Shown in pieces: positions 22,918 through 34,160 of a stretch of 64,000 nt of DNA (positions are counted from its first letter, which is position 1; every line of letters starts with the position of its first letter). Position numbers and translations under genes: made by a program. Location of the stretch: positions 38,952 to 102,951 of the forward strand of contig VXCM01001420.1 of NCBI GenBank assembly GCA_014773175.1. The letters are read 5' to 3'. The notes under the pieces were generated by a model that worked only from the letters and a program-made list of their open reading frames with translations, was not told where the DNA came from and ran no database searches. The DNA comes from Lucifuga dentata. Lineage: Eukaryota; Chordata; Actinopteri; Ophidiiformes; Bythitidae.

Positions 22918-24589
22918 ATTTAGTCTTTTATATTAAATATCTTTGACAACAGAAAAGAAAAGCTTCTCTATAGCATAAGATTAAAGATAACACTTGCACT
23001 GTACTTAAATTCCTGAAGCACTTTTGAACCTCAAATAAACATTAATTTTGTAACAATGGATAATTAAACATCTGATCTATTATTTAGATTATTTCCATCT
23101 CTGCAGGGTAAAGATAAAAGTGGTCTGAGCTCTTTAACAAAATGAGTTGTTCCCATTTAAAAGCCCATGTGTAGGATGTCCTCAAGGCACACATGCATAC
23201 ATGTAATTATTTTTATCCTATGTAGCAGCTTCTACAGGTGCTTTATACATCTGAAACGACTCGATTCCCACCGAGTCTCTCCCTCACGAGTCCTGCTGTA
23301 CCTGCCAGGATGACAGATGACTGCATTACTGATCAGGTCAGCAGCCTTGAATTTGTTGCAGGATTGTGGTGAAGGTTGGAAAAGAGCTAACTTGACTTCT
23401 TTGTTACACGCCCACCCCACACACACATACACAAACACACACGCACGCACTCAGAGAGTTCCGGTCTGGGTAGTAGCTCATATTTTATATATATCTGATA
23501 AAAGTTTGGAATCTTAATTCAAATCTTCAAAAGCAGACATGAATTAAAATGTTCTGAATATTAATAGGAGCTGAACTTCCACAGATCAAAATGTGCGGTT
23601 GAAGGTGAACACAGGCCTCACATCCCACCTAATAATGACATCATTTGATTTATAACAGAGATAATGAGTTTATCTAAGCTGTTACAAACTGGATACAGCA
23701 TTTACCAGCCTGAGACAGAGTACTGCAGGCTCTATTAGAATATTAATGGAAATAGGAGATACTCTGACCCAAGCTGAGGAGATTAACCACACAGTTCAGG
23801 TCAACAGGCGTCGATGTTAGAGGCCTCATTCATTAAAAGAAATACTTGAGCCTCCTCTTGGGTCGGGTCTTTTCCCTTTGTTGAACCAGTGAGTCCTGCG
23901 GCTGTCAGCGTAACAGATGGAAGTAGAACCAATTAAGTTTCAAAAGTGCATACTTGAATGAGAGGAGGGATAACGTTTCTGTCCTCATATGTTACAGTAT
24001 TAAGGCAAAATGTCCTACATAACTAATTGAAGCTGGCTGGCTAAATGAAAGGAGTTTTTGACTCCATTCATTTGTTGTTTTCACCGACCACATAAAATTT
24101 CTCCAAAACATACTTGTTGGTGAGTGCAATAAAAATGGAGACACTCATTCAAAGGCTTTCATAACCTGGGAGAGAAAACCAGCAAATTTCATACTATGAA
24201 ATAGCTAGCATGATGGAAATTGACAACTCTAGCATCACATTTCTCACAAATTTACTAAAATAGTCAATTGTGTCGGTTATGGCACAAGTACATTTGCTAC
24301 GAGGCTCTAAAGAATCCATCTCATATAGTTCACACTAGGTTATCTGCTGTGCTCTGAAATACAATGTCTAAATAAAAAATAAATTATATTCAGGGAGCTG
24401 GAGAGAAGAGCAACAGAAACAGAGGGATCACAGCTGAAAATGCACATAGCAATCAGACATGCCTATCAGCGCAAACAGTCTCAAAATGCATCTGAATGAA
24501 TATTTTCATTACGTTATGTCCTGCCAGACAACGACATACTTATTCTGTGCTTATTTCAAAGCTACAAAGCTTGAATAAGAGATTATCCT
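22918..24589. other. No gene or element recognised; CA-rich tract near 23410
   Basis: A CA-rich tract lies at 23410-23452. The rest is AT-rich with no repeat relationship seen inside the window. Confidence 0.4.
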
Positions 24590-24792
24590 TTAAAGGGCCA
24601 TACCACCCCTTTTTGCATGTTTGAGCCTAATATATTCAAGTTTTATACATGTAAGGTTACTGACATTCATTTCCCAAAGGATATAATTTCAGCTTTCAGC
24701 TTTCCTGATATTTTGCAAAATCTCTTAATCTTTCAAAATCAAATATTCAAGCGATACACCCACCTTAAAAATTGATGTTTCACCTGCTAATA

Positions 24793-24982
24793 CACTGTAA
24801 AATGTGAAAAGTTGATCTTACTTAAACTGATTGCCTTGAAAAAGGTAAGTAAACATAACTATAAGTTATGTTTACTTATGTCTACTTGAGCTTAAGACTA
24901 AAAATTATATTTACTTACCTTGTTAAGGCAATCTGTTTCCTAGATTTTTGTAAGTAAGAAAAACTTTTCACATTTTACAGTG
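24793..24982. mobile_element. 190-bp TA-flanked MITE nested in the TTAA MITE
   Basis: The perfect 21-bp terminal inverted repeats begin CACTGTAAAATGTGAAAAG. TA lies directly outside each end (24791-24792 and 24983-24984). The centre is a further stem around AGTAAACATAAC / GTTATGTTTACT. Removing the element and one TA gives CCTGCTAATAGTTACGCAGC, which matches the uninterrupted copy at 32041 (CCTGCTAATAGATACACAGC). The TA duplication points to a Tc1/mariner-type transposase acting in trans. Confidence 0.9.
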
Positions 24983-25016
24983 TAGTTACGCAGCCTTATG
25001 AAATTAAGGTTGTTAA

Positions 25017-25141
25017 AATTTTTCAATAAACACAGGTCTTCTTTTGGGACTATATTCCCCAGTGGAGACATACATTCANAATTTTTCAATAAACACAGGT
25101 CTTCTTTTGGGACTATATTCCCCAGTGGAGACATACATTCA
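25017..25141. repeat. Exact 62-bp direct duplication around a single N (assembly overlap)
   Basis: 25017-25078 equals 25080-25141, with N25079 between. It lies inside the MITE, where related copies have only one such segment, which confirms the duplication is artificial. Confidence 0.92.
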
Positions 25142-25428
25142 CTCCTCGCTTTCTATTGCGCTTAAACACTAAAATTAGGAAACTGAAAAAAACTCTGAAT
25201 ACACATGTTGTTCACGATGATGGATTACCTATCCCAAGAACGTGTCAAGTATCAGCAAATTGATTTAATAGAGTACCAGAAGGAACTGAAACCAATGGCG
25301 ATCTGGAAATTTTTTTAAACTCAACGTTCCAGTAGCATGCTTTGGGAAATAATTCTCAGTAACATGACGTGTATGAAAATTGAATATACTAGGCTCAAAC
25401 ATGCAAAATGGGTGGTATGGTCCTTTAA

Positions 25429-26875
25429 AATCATTCATGTTCTATATGTAGTCTTTCTATGTTAAAACTACTTTTTTTTTTTGCTTTAAAATGTGATTAA
25501 TTTAGAGAGTGTTAGATTTCCAAAGTAAATATGGTTTACAGTATAAAAACAGAAATCTACAAAACATGCACAGAAGCCTTTGAATTATGCACCACACTAC
25601 ATCGACATCCAAAAGTAAACAAGCCGCACAATTTAAGAAAAGCTGTTCAGAGACGTTGTCTTAGAACAGTTGGACCTCCCAGTAATCACGAGAAATAAAA
25701 CAGTAAAAGTAGTTCAAAGAGCCATAACCGCTTCTCAGAGAATCCCTTTCATCATTTATCTGCTGAACCTCTCCATCAGCAGAAAGTGCTTCGTCTGTGT
25801 CGGCACCATCATCGCAAACAAAGACAGATTTCGCCTGAAAAAAAAAACAAGAAAAAAAACGTCTGCCTTCTCCGGTGGAGTTACATGCTCACTAGCCAGG
25901 AACTGTAATGACAATGCTGCAAAGCTCACCTGCAAAAGCTGTTGATTAGGGGCTGTCATAGTAACAAAAGTATGTGAATCAGCTTTGCAAAACGCCTCAA
26001 GCATTTCACATTGTCAACAACTGAAGCAGTGGATTAGTAGAAGCCTTAAGCGTGGGTTGTCTCAGAATGCCTGTGTGACATATTGTTAAATCTCTGCCAG
26101 CTATTGAGCTTGTAGGGTATCATCTGCAGCCCACAAACAGGGCTGAAATTGATGAATGATGCAGCTTGAAAGGACTTGTTTAGAGTTCAGTGAGAAAGCT
26201 GTCCCAAATAGATTCAGAAGATCACATGTCAGCAGGATACAGAGATATTCTTACGGGACCAAGGTTGTGTGTGTCAGAGAAATTTTATCCAGCTTCCTGA
26301 TGGAGTTCATTTTTCTGCCTCTGCCTCTGCTCTGAACCCCTTTATAGGAAAAGGGGAATTTATGGGAGGGGATGACATATCAGGACAAAAGTTACAATGG
26401 TATTTTATGCTGCGTATGAGCAAACGTGGGGTAGAAGCAGGCTTTTTGTGTGTCTGTGTGTGGGTGTGTTTAAGGTCCATGCTACAGCATTCTGAGGAAA
26501 TCAAGCTACAATGTACTAGAAGCACATTGTATTCATAAAAATAAACAAAATTCAAGGACGTTTTCTTTTAATTATGACTTCTATACAGCATAATTGTGAC
26601 TTTGTATCTCATTAGTAGCAGAAAATGTTATGATGCTATCATTTTTTCATAATTACAAGTCATGTCATAATTATAAGAAAATGGCTCTGAATTTATTTAT
26701 TTTTTTAATAAATACAATGTGTTCTGCAACAGTGTGAAGCTTATGTCAGAGTGTATATGAAGAAAGGAGATATTATGTTTTGATTGGTTAGCACGTGTTT
26801 GCAAACATTTTAGCCACCTTTGTAAGTCATTATGCAAAGAATAAACTACAGTCAACCACAGATAGATAGACAGGC
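25429..26875. other. No gene or element recognised
   Basis: AT-rich, with a TG-rich stretch near 26444-26470. No supported ORF or RNA gene. Confidence 0.4.
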
Positions 26876-26912
26876 AGATGGATGGATGGATGGATGGATG
26901 GATGGATGGATA
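26876..26912. repeat. (ATGG)n microsatellite
   Basis: About 8 GATG units, flanked by GATA units on both sides. Confidence 0.9.
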
Positions 26913-27347
26913 GATAACACAGTGGAAGGATAATAAAGACCCAATTCATTCTGTGTATGACTGTTAGCAAAGCAACACCTGAGACCTGCAGCAGTAAAAG
27001 GCTGTAAATCAAAAGATTTAACAGTTCAAGACATTTTTCAGTCTATTAAAACCAATATATTCCACTTAGTGTCTAAGTTACAGCCCATCTGTGTAGCATT
27101 GCTGTTGCCTGCAATAGCTCAAGATTTCATAAATCACATCAATTCTATTCAGACTTTAATGTAAGTGACAAACTTTAGAGCTGATTCCCTCTTTATTGCA
27201 AAGGCTGCATATCACCATGATTTATTCATATGAATGATCTCTCAGTATACTGAAAATAAGACCTGAACAATAGTTTCTCAAGTCTGCATATGAATGTGTG
27301 ATGATGTTGTTTGCATTTGGATATGTACTGACTGATTAATACATGAG

Positions 27348-28231
27348 TTATTAAGCAAGACAAAGTTAGTGAACCCTTTGAAATTATGTGGATTTCTGCA
27401 TTTACTACTCATCAAACGTGATCTAATCTTCATCCAAATCACAATTATCGACAAACACAATTTGCTGGAAAGCTCTATTTTTGACACATGTCCAAATCAA
27501 AACTAATTTCAAAGGAACTTACAAGAAGATTGTAGAGATACATGAAGTTGGAAAAGGCTCCAAATCCATCTCTAATGACCTGAACGTCCATTAATCCACT
27601 GGCTAATTATCTACAAATGGAGGGAATTTAATACTGCTACTCTTCCCAGGAGGTCATCCTGCAAAGATCCCACCAAGATGCTGCAGGAGATGAAACAGAA
27701 ATGGGAGTTTTACAGCAGAAATGTTTAGAACTGGGATCTCTGTTTATATGTGAGCTATGAGAAATCATGAATTGTGTTTATGGATTCACAAAATGCAGAA
27801 AACCGCTGCTCTCCAAAAAAAAAAAAAAAAAAAACATTGCTACAATCCTCAAGCTTGCAAAAGAGCACCTGGAAATGCCACAAGACTTCTGGAATAATAT
27901 TATAGAGACAAAAGTTGAACTTTCTGGCAGAAATGCACAATGCTGCATTTGCAAGTCAACACAAAACCCTCATCTGAACTACGAAGCCTGTTGGAGGGAG
28001 TATCATAATATGGGGATAATTTACGAGGTTCACATACCAGCCTGGACTGTGAATAATTAAACAATACATTCACTAAAGACATGAAAAATGCTACGGTTGT
28101 TGTGTCATTACTTTAGGCAGATTATCTGTCTCTTATTATGATGTAAATGAAGATCATATCACATTTGTTGAGTAATTAATCTACAAATTCAGGCAATTCC
28201 AAAGTGTTGATTTACTTTTTCTTGAAACTGT
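27348..28231 (+). mobile_element. Tc1-like DNA transposon relic
   Basis: Long, diverged terminal inverted repeats can be read at both ends. The left runs from GTTAGTGAACCCTTTG through TCATCCAAATCACAATTATC. The right runs from ATGAAGATCATATCACATTT to CTTTTTCTTGAAACTGTA. Between them are pieces of a Tc1 transposase. At about 880 bp it is roughly half the usual 1.6 kb, and its reading frame is broken, so it is an internally deleted, dead copy. Confidence 0.85.
27510..28025 (+). pseudogene. Broken Tc1 transposase coding remnant
   Basis: Near 27519-27590 the plus strand reads as KIVEIHEVGKGSKSISNDL, the start of the Tc1 helix-turn-helix region. Near 27845-28015 it reads AKEHLEMPQDFWNNI, then ETKVELSGRNAQ and REYHNMGI, the segment normally containing the first catalytic Asp and the GGGS(V/I)MVWG motif. 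The catalytic D of the W(S/T)DE motif is lost, and stops and a poly-A tract (27817-27834) interrupt it. Confidence 0.82.
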
Positions 28232-28452
28232 ACATAACTGCACTGATTAACAGAGTTAGATATATCTATATATCTATATCTGTCTATATATAGCAACATG
28301 ATATTTAAAATGAATTCTAATATTCTAATGTTCATTGTAAGGGTTACTATTGGTCTTCTACATTCAGGCTTACAGTTATAAAGTCTGCATAAACGCAGCA
28401 AAAATTGAAAAATAATTTGTTAAATGGAATCGTGTCAATATATTTTGCCTTG

Positions 28453-28484
<32 letters not shown>

Positions 28485-28944
28485 ACAAGTTTGTTGGGCA
28501 TATTTGAACAGAATAATCAAACCTGGAGTAGGATGGATGCTCTTGACTATTTATGACTGCGGTAAAGCGTATTTTGCATTATTTTATGCTAGATGCTTGT
28601 CAAATATCCCACAGTTAAAAAAAATTAACTTAAACGCATCATATGTAAATCAAACTTTGCCGCTTTAATCTATACCTTTGATTAGCCATAGAACTTGAAA
28701 CAGATGCTATCAAAACGGTCAGACTTACCTAACATGTCCTCAGATGAACATGTTGAAGGTTAGCGTGTTGTTGTATCTGCTCATTCTCCTGTTGAGCCGT
28801 CTGAAGGCAGCATATCTTCTTCCTGTAAAGTGAAGCAACATGTGGTTTTCCATGCTCCGCTGTAATAGTTTTTTGGGAAATGGACCAAATGATGACAATG
28901 ACTAGAGAAGTATCCCAATTCTGACTGTGTCCCATGTTATTTAG
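28232..28944. other. (CA)n microsatellite at 28453-28488; otherwise nothing recognised
   Basis: About 12 CA units followed by AAACACACAC. No gene was seen on either strand. Confidence 0.5.
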
Positions 28945-29106
28945 TTTTCCAGGTGTTGCAAACTTTTCCAGTTTTGATTTTATTGCTCCCGCCCAAAAAC
29001 ATTTCTGACCAATGAGAGTGAGTGTTCTCATGTGACTTCTACTGCTCTGTTTTGGTTCAAGTTTTTCCTGTGTGAAACCAAACCAAAACAACCAGTAAAT
29101 GCAACG
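28945..29106 (+). repeat. Dispersed repeat X, first copy
   Basis: Shares the order TGCAAAC-TTTCC, GTTTTGATTTTATTGCTCCC, TGACCAATGAG, ATGTGACTT, TTTTTCCTGT, AACCAGTAAATGCAAC with the second copy at 30081-30250. Both are in the same orientation, about 1.1 kb apart. The two are clearly diverged (many substitutions and small indels), so this is an old duplication or two members of a family. Confidence 0.75.
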
Positions 29107-29450
29107 CTGTGACAATTCAGTCCCTGGTTTACACTAGAACAAATGAACTACAGGTCTGAAACTAAGAAACTATCCCAATTCCATCTTTATTCCATTTTAT
29201 TTACTGTATATACATGAGCATAAGCCGAGTTTTTTTCACCAAATTTCACAACACAAATCAGGGTCAGCTTATACAGAAGTAATTAAAATTGGAACCCTGA
29301 GAACGAAATTTCCAGGGATGGAAATACTACCCATTACCAACACCCATGGAAAATAGTTTAAATCATATCTTAGAATGATATATTTCCTGACTAAACATCT
29401 TATCCAGCACTTTTTGCGGCAGCCAGTAAGCCGTGATCCGTCAGTTACGG

Positions 29451-29594
29451 TAATCAGCTGCTGAAATAAATATCATGTTTACCGGTATGTGGATTATTTT
29501 TAGAAAATCACAGGAATGCCATGACAATACCCAGAAAAAACAGCTAATCTGCTAAACAAATTAATTGATGGAACAACATCAGGGGGGGTTGGCT
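29451..29594 (+). repeat. Internal repeat Y, first copy
   Basis: The block from TAATCAGCTG through GTGGATTATTTT, AGAAAATCACAGGAAT and AATTGATGGAACAACATCAG to GGTTGGCT recurs at 29877-30007 in the same orientation, with modest divergence. Confidence 0.85.
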
Positions 29595-29700
29595 GAGGGA
29601 ATTCCAAAACTCCGTATCGAGAAATGTCCAGCACATAGACAGACCCGCATTGACTCAGGTACGAGATAATTACTGAAAACACATAATGGGTGAGATTCTG

Positions 29701-29732
29701 AAAAAAAAAAAAAAANAAAAAAAAAAAAAAAA
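29701..29732. repeat. Poly-A run with single N (gap)
   Basis: Fifteen A, N29716, sixteen A. Confidence 0.9.
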
Positions 29733-29876
29733 GAAAAAAAATCACCATAATTACACAGCTAAATAAGTGCTGTGATAATTATAGCTCATTTGTAAAGCTT
29801 TCTTTACCTTCATCAATGCAATTCTGACAAGGAAGAGGAGCCTGGAAAACTTAATGTTAGGTAATGTCACTTAAGT

Positions 29877-30007
29877 TAATCAGCTGTTTACCGGTACCAG
29901 TAGTGGATTATTTTCAGAAAATCACAGGAATCCTATGATAATTCTCAGACAAAACAGGTAATTTGCTAAACTAATAAATTGATGGAACGACATCAGGGGG
30001 TCGGCTT
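29877..30007 (+). repeat. Internal repeat Y, second copy
   Basis: Second copy of the block at 29451-29594, ending GACATCAGGGGGTCGGCTTA. The right end preserves the CGGCTTAT motif that the first copy has lost. Confidence 0.85.
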
Positions 30008-30080
30008 ATGTGCAGGTTTCTTTAAAACTCTAAATTTGCAGGTCAAAATATAGTCAACTTATAGTCGACTATATACAGTG

Positions 30081-30250
30081 ATTTTCCCAGCATAGCAAAC
30101 ATTTCCTGTTTCGATTTTGTAGCTCCCAGCCTTTGACAATTCTGACTAATGAGCAGAGTGACAGTTCGCACGTGACTTTTGCTGCTATATTTTAGTCGAT
30201 TGGATTTTTTTCCTGTTGAAACCGAATCAGACCAACCGGTAAGTGCAACA
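30081..30250 (+). repeat. Dispersed repeat X, second copy
   Basis: Same motif order as 28945-29106. It begins immediately after the right end of the transposon at 29199-30080. Confidence 0.75.
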
Positions 30251-31891
30251 AACGTGCATCAGGTTTGAGTGAGATATTTATCACCCTACAGGCTGTCACT
30301 TGTGGCTCACAACAACAACAACAACAACAAATCAACAACATTTCTAACTTTTATTCACTGAGGAATTTATGGAGAAACAAAATTGTTATGTTATCCTCTT
30401 TGCTACAATACCATAGATGCCTCAATTTTATTTTCTAATCAAAAGGAAAAGTCTTTCTGCAATACACAACACCAGAATAACACAAACTGCATTACTTTAT
30501 ACATTAAATTAAATTCTTATGAGACTGACTCATAAATAGAAATGGCAGAATAAATATGATATCTTTGAATAGCCAATTCAATTGGTATTTATATAGCAAA
30601 TAAGTTTGCTCTGAAGACAAATTAGCTGTGGTGGTTGGTTATTTCTGTAATTACCAGGATATATGAAGAAACAAAACACTTTGATTTGTTATATGTGCTG
30701 ATGAAAAATAATTTTCCACCTTGATCAGTAATTAGGAGTGTATGCATCTTTTTGTTGTTTAATATCATGTGCAAGTACAGAAATGAAACATGCGCCATCC
30801 AAAATATGATAAAACATCTGCGCTGTCGGCCATCTGCAAAAAATGACGAAGTGGCTCTTACATCCATCTGTGGTTAAATGTGCAGAACAACTATGTTTAA
30901 AGCTAAAGCATAATTATAGTCACTTGTAATGTGTGTGTGTGTGTGTGTGTGTGTGTGTTGATGTGCTTTCACTATTATTAAATATATTCCGATTACATCT
31001 TTAAAAAACAAATATAGATTGTTGGTAAAGACAAAAATTTGCACAATCGTGTTGGGGAAGTATGGGATTATTCAAAAGTGTAAACCAATGAGATCTTAGT
31101 TATAGTGAGAGAGAATGACAGACAGGTTGAATTGTGCTAAACTTTACTGTTTGACAAAATATTTTTTTTTATTCATGCCAACTGATGCAGCAAGAAACCA
31201 TATTCTGCAAGACTGATTATTTTATGTTTTCTATTCTTACTTTACATTTTAGCAAAAATGGTTAAAAATCCTGATGACAATCGGAGTTTATTGTATTTTT
31301 TAATTACATTAAGCAACTCTGGCACACAATTAGTAGCTTCTTCACATTTTTAGAATCTGTTTGAGCTGTTCTCACTACTACATGACCTTGTTTTGTGTAG
31401 AAAATGTCTTTATTAGAAATTAGATTAGAAATTTGTTTAAATTGTTCTATTAAAACTTTCGGCAAACATTTGTAGTGAAAGTCATTAGAAACTTAAACAA
31501 TGGGGTATAAAAACAAACTGATTTTTAGTATATGAAAGTTTGGAGATTTTGATAGGAAAAACACAGGAAAATCAAATGTTTCAAATGTTTCCTTATAACT
31601 ATATGTCCTTTTCTTGGATCGGAAGAGATGGAATTGGCTTTGTTGCCTTTCAGCTAACCACAGAGATGAAATGGAGCATAAAGTTATATAATAAGTCAAA
31701 CTGTTATCAGTGTGGAGGCAGAGAGGTCAGCAGAGCGAGTGTGGGGTGGGTGGTTACAAACTTTTCTAAAAGTTTCAGAAAACTTGTTCACTCCGTCCCT
31801 CCACAGTAACATCTGCACAGTCTAGCATCTTATTTCCTGTTTCTGTACATTTTACATTTGGAAGATGGTAGATTGATTGAAGTCTTTGTTA
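30251..31891. other. Microsatellites (ACA)n at 30308 and (GT)n at 30932; no gene recognised
   Basis: (CAA)n at about 30308-30340 and 13 GT units at 30932-30958. The rest is AT-rich with no supported ORF. Confidence 0.5.
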
Positions 31892-31895
31892 TTAA

Positions 31896-32434
31896 AGGAC
31901 CATACCAGCCATTTTGCATGTTTGAACCATTTCCCAAAGAATAAAATTTCAGCTTTCAGCTTTCCTGATATTTTGCAAAATTTTTTAATCTTTCAAAATC
32001 AAATATTCAAGCGATACACCCACCTTAAAAATCAATGTTTCACCTGCTAATAGATACACAGCCTTATGAAGTCACAGTCATTTAAATTTTTGATAAATGC
32101 AGGTCTTCTTTTGGAACTATATTCTCTAGTGGAGACATACATTCACTTTGCGCTTAAATGCTAAAATTATGTAACTTCAGAAAAAAACCCTAATATAGGT
32201 CTTGTTCCCGATAATGGATTACCTATCCCAAGAAGGTTTCAAGTATCAACAAGTTGATTTTAATAGCGTAACAGAATGAGCTGAAACCAATGGCGGTCTG
32301 GAAGGTAGGAATTTTTTTTTTTTTTTTAACTCATTGTTCCAGTAGTATGCTTTAGGAAATGATTGTCAGTAACCTTACGTCTATGAAAATTGAATATATT
32401 AGGCTCAAACATGCATGATCACTGGTATGGTCCT
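31896..32434 (+). mobile_element. TTAA-flanked MITE copy, both ends intact
   Basis: TTAA at 31892-31895 and 32435-32438. The left end reads AGGACCATACCAG and the right end CTGGTATGGTCCT. The 539-bp interior lines up with the copy at 24594 but lacks both the nested MITE and a short segment after the left end. This copy supplies the empty-site sequence for the nested TA MITE. Confidence 0.9.
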
Positions 32435-32438
32435 TTAA

Positions 32439-33904
32439 TATGACATCGCGCATGAGGGTGGAATTTAAACAACAATGGCCAAATTTTACACTCTACCATT
32501 ACTAGGAATAAAGTGTGTTTTTGTTTTTTTTGTTTTTTTTTTTTTTAANAAAAAAAAAAAAAAAACACAGAAAATTGCAAAGTTGTAACAGTAAGAGCTC
32601 TGGACAACATCATCTATTATCCAGAGAGAGGCAGCAAAGTGAACAGAAAATTTCAGGTCCGTCTGAGCCAAACCCAATTAACTACTAACAGTCTGACCTA
32701 CTTCAGACTCAGTGGAGCTGATTTTTTCATATTTGCTGATGAAGCTAAAGAAGAAAGTGGCATTTCACTCTATGTAGGGAATGAGGCAAGTCTTTGACAA
32801 GCAAATAAGTGGAAAAAGTAAATAAATATAGTTGGGCATAATTTTCTTGGCAGCCATACAAAGAACCTCTTATGGCCTCCTGACCTTTTCCTAACTGGCT
32901 TTAATGATATGTCATGGTATGATGTTAAAATGGATTAATTATGTAGTGATATCGGCCTTATTATTCACACTGTTATGTTTACTGAAGGCATCACAGACAT
33001 GATGTGAAATAAAAAGGCCAACACATAGCTTGTCACTTAGCCACTGTCAGCTTAATCTATTTTTCATGAAAAGGAACCAGACAGGGATTTCAATTTTGTT
33101 GCTGCCGGGCACACAGATTCTGCATTAGATCTATAAAAAAAATAAAAAATAAAAAAACCCCCACAAATTTGCACGCATGCTGCTAAAAGTAAACAATGTT
33201 AAGGAAAAACAAACACCATTGCAAGCCCAGAGAGGAAATTGAGGCTCAGAACTAAATTGTTGGATGTGGTGGTGCTTTCCCTAAAGGCAGCCCAATCTGC
33301 TGGAACCTATCCCTGTGGAGGATTTCTCCTGAGCCACACACGCATGCACGCACACAGGCACACACACACACACTATTATGGGATATGTATCCATCAGACC
33401 ATGAGGCCATTAAGACAAACTCTGGTTAGCTTTATCAGGCTATCACCAAAGGTGGGCATCCATCACTCGTTTGTTATCCACACCTCACTGAAAGTTCCCA
33501 GAGGTAAACTGTTTTTTTTTTTTTTTTTAAATAAATCACAGCGCTATAACTCATATTTAAGAATTTGTTTAACCTGCCACCAGTTTGACAATTTTACAAC
33601 GAGATGCCAAACTTGCAAACTTGCTTGATATTTTAACTTTTTGACTTATTTTCGCTTCACGAGTCACCGAGTCCTTTATTAACGCTGTTACTCTGGAAGC
33701 TACCAGGAATAGCAGTTCGATACAGTGTGCATGCATAACAGCATATCTCTGTTTGACACCTGTGATACCACAATCAATTTAAATATAACCGTAGTGAATG
33801 AAAATCATCAGAATGTGTCACTTTGTTTAGATAGTTTCATGACCTACAAGAACCGAATGATAAGTTCTCAGCCTAGAATAGAAAAAGCTCTAACTCAGAG
33901 GTGT
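32439..33904. other. Poly-T/poly-A gap at 32549; no gene recognised
   Basis: A T-rich run changes to A-rich across N32549 (32521-32566). Unlike the other gaps, its two sides are complementary, not identical. CA-rich tract near 33340-33372. Confidence 0.5.
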
Positions 33905-34160
33905 TGCAGTTATTTATTTCTAAAATTAAACTCCTTCCAACTTAATACAGAAGTACTTTTTTTTTTTTTTTAATGTCTGTCTAAAAAATCTTCCACACCT
34001 GATATGATGTCATCAGCTAAAGCTAAACTGGTTCCAATTAAAGTGTTTTTCATATTTAGGAAGAGTTGAAAGTCTGAGGAGGCAAAATCAGGTGAGTAGA
34101 TGCTGAAATATCAACATTGTTCTCACCTGGTAAATATAACATGAAATAATAATACTGTAA
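33905..34160 (+). repeat. Dispersed ~250-bp repeat, plus-strand copy
   Basis: The order CAGTTATTTATTT, CTTCCAACTTAAT, ACCTGATATGATGTCATCA, AACTGGTTCCA, GGCAAAATCAGGT, AATATCAAC, TACTGTAAAT appears again, reverse complemented, at 38881-39130. Family is unknown. No terminal repeats or target duplications were identified. Confidence 0.8.

Larger units (their letters stand above)
24594..25424 (+). mobile_element. TTAA-flanked MITE copy with a nested second MITE
   Basis: The element is flanked by TTAA at 24590-24593 and 25425-25428. The left end reads AGGGCCATACC and the right end GGTATGGTCCT. The interior motifs match the copy at 31896-32434: CTTTCAGCTTTCCTGATATT, CAAGCGATACACCCACCTTA and ATGGATTACCTATCCCAAGA. 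Its excess length comes from the 190-bp insertion at 24793 and an assembly duplication at 25017. It has no coding capacity. Confidence 0.88.
29199..30080. mobile_element. Probable DNA transposon with ACTGTATATA ends and internal duplication
   Basis: The left end ACTGTATATACATGAGCAT and the reverse complement of the right end (ACTGTATATAGTCG) match over the first ten bases. AAGCCGAG at the left and GTCGGCTTAT at the right are further inverted motifs. The interior holds two copies of a ~130-bp block Y and a poly-A gap. There is no coding capacity. Superfamily is not assigned. Confidence 0.55.

Noticed and set aside
27767..28060. 97-codon frame as a host gene
   Set aside because: Its middle reads as degraded Tc1 transposase, and the start is a poly-A translated as lysines.
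28945..30250. LTR retrotransposon with direct terminal repeats
   Set aside because: The two X repeats are strongly diverged and lack TG...CA ends. No primer-binding site, polypurine tract or pol-like frame lies between them.
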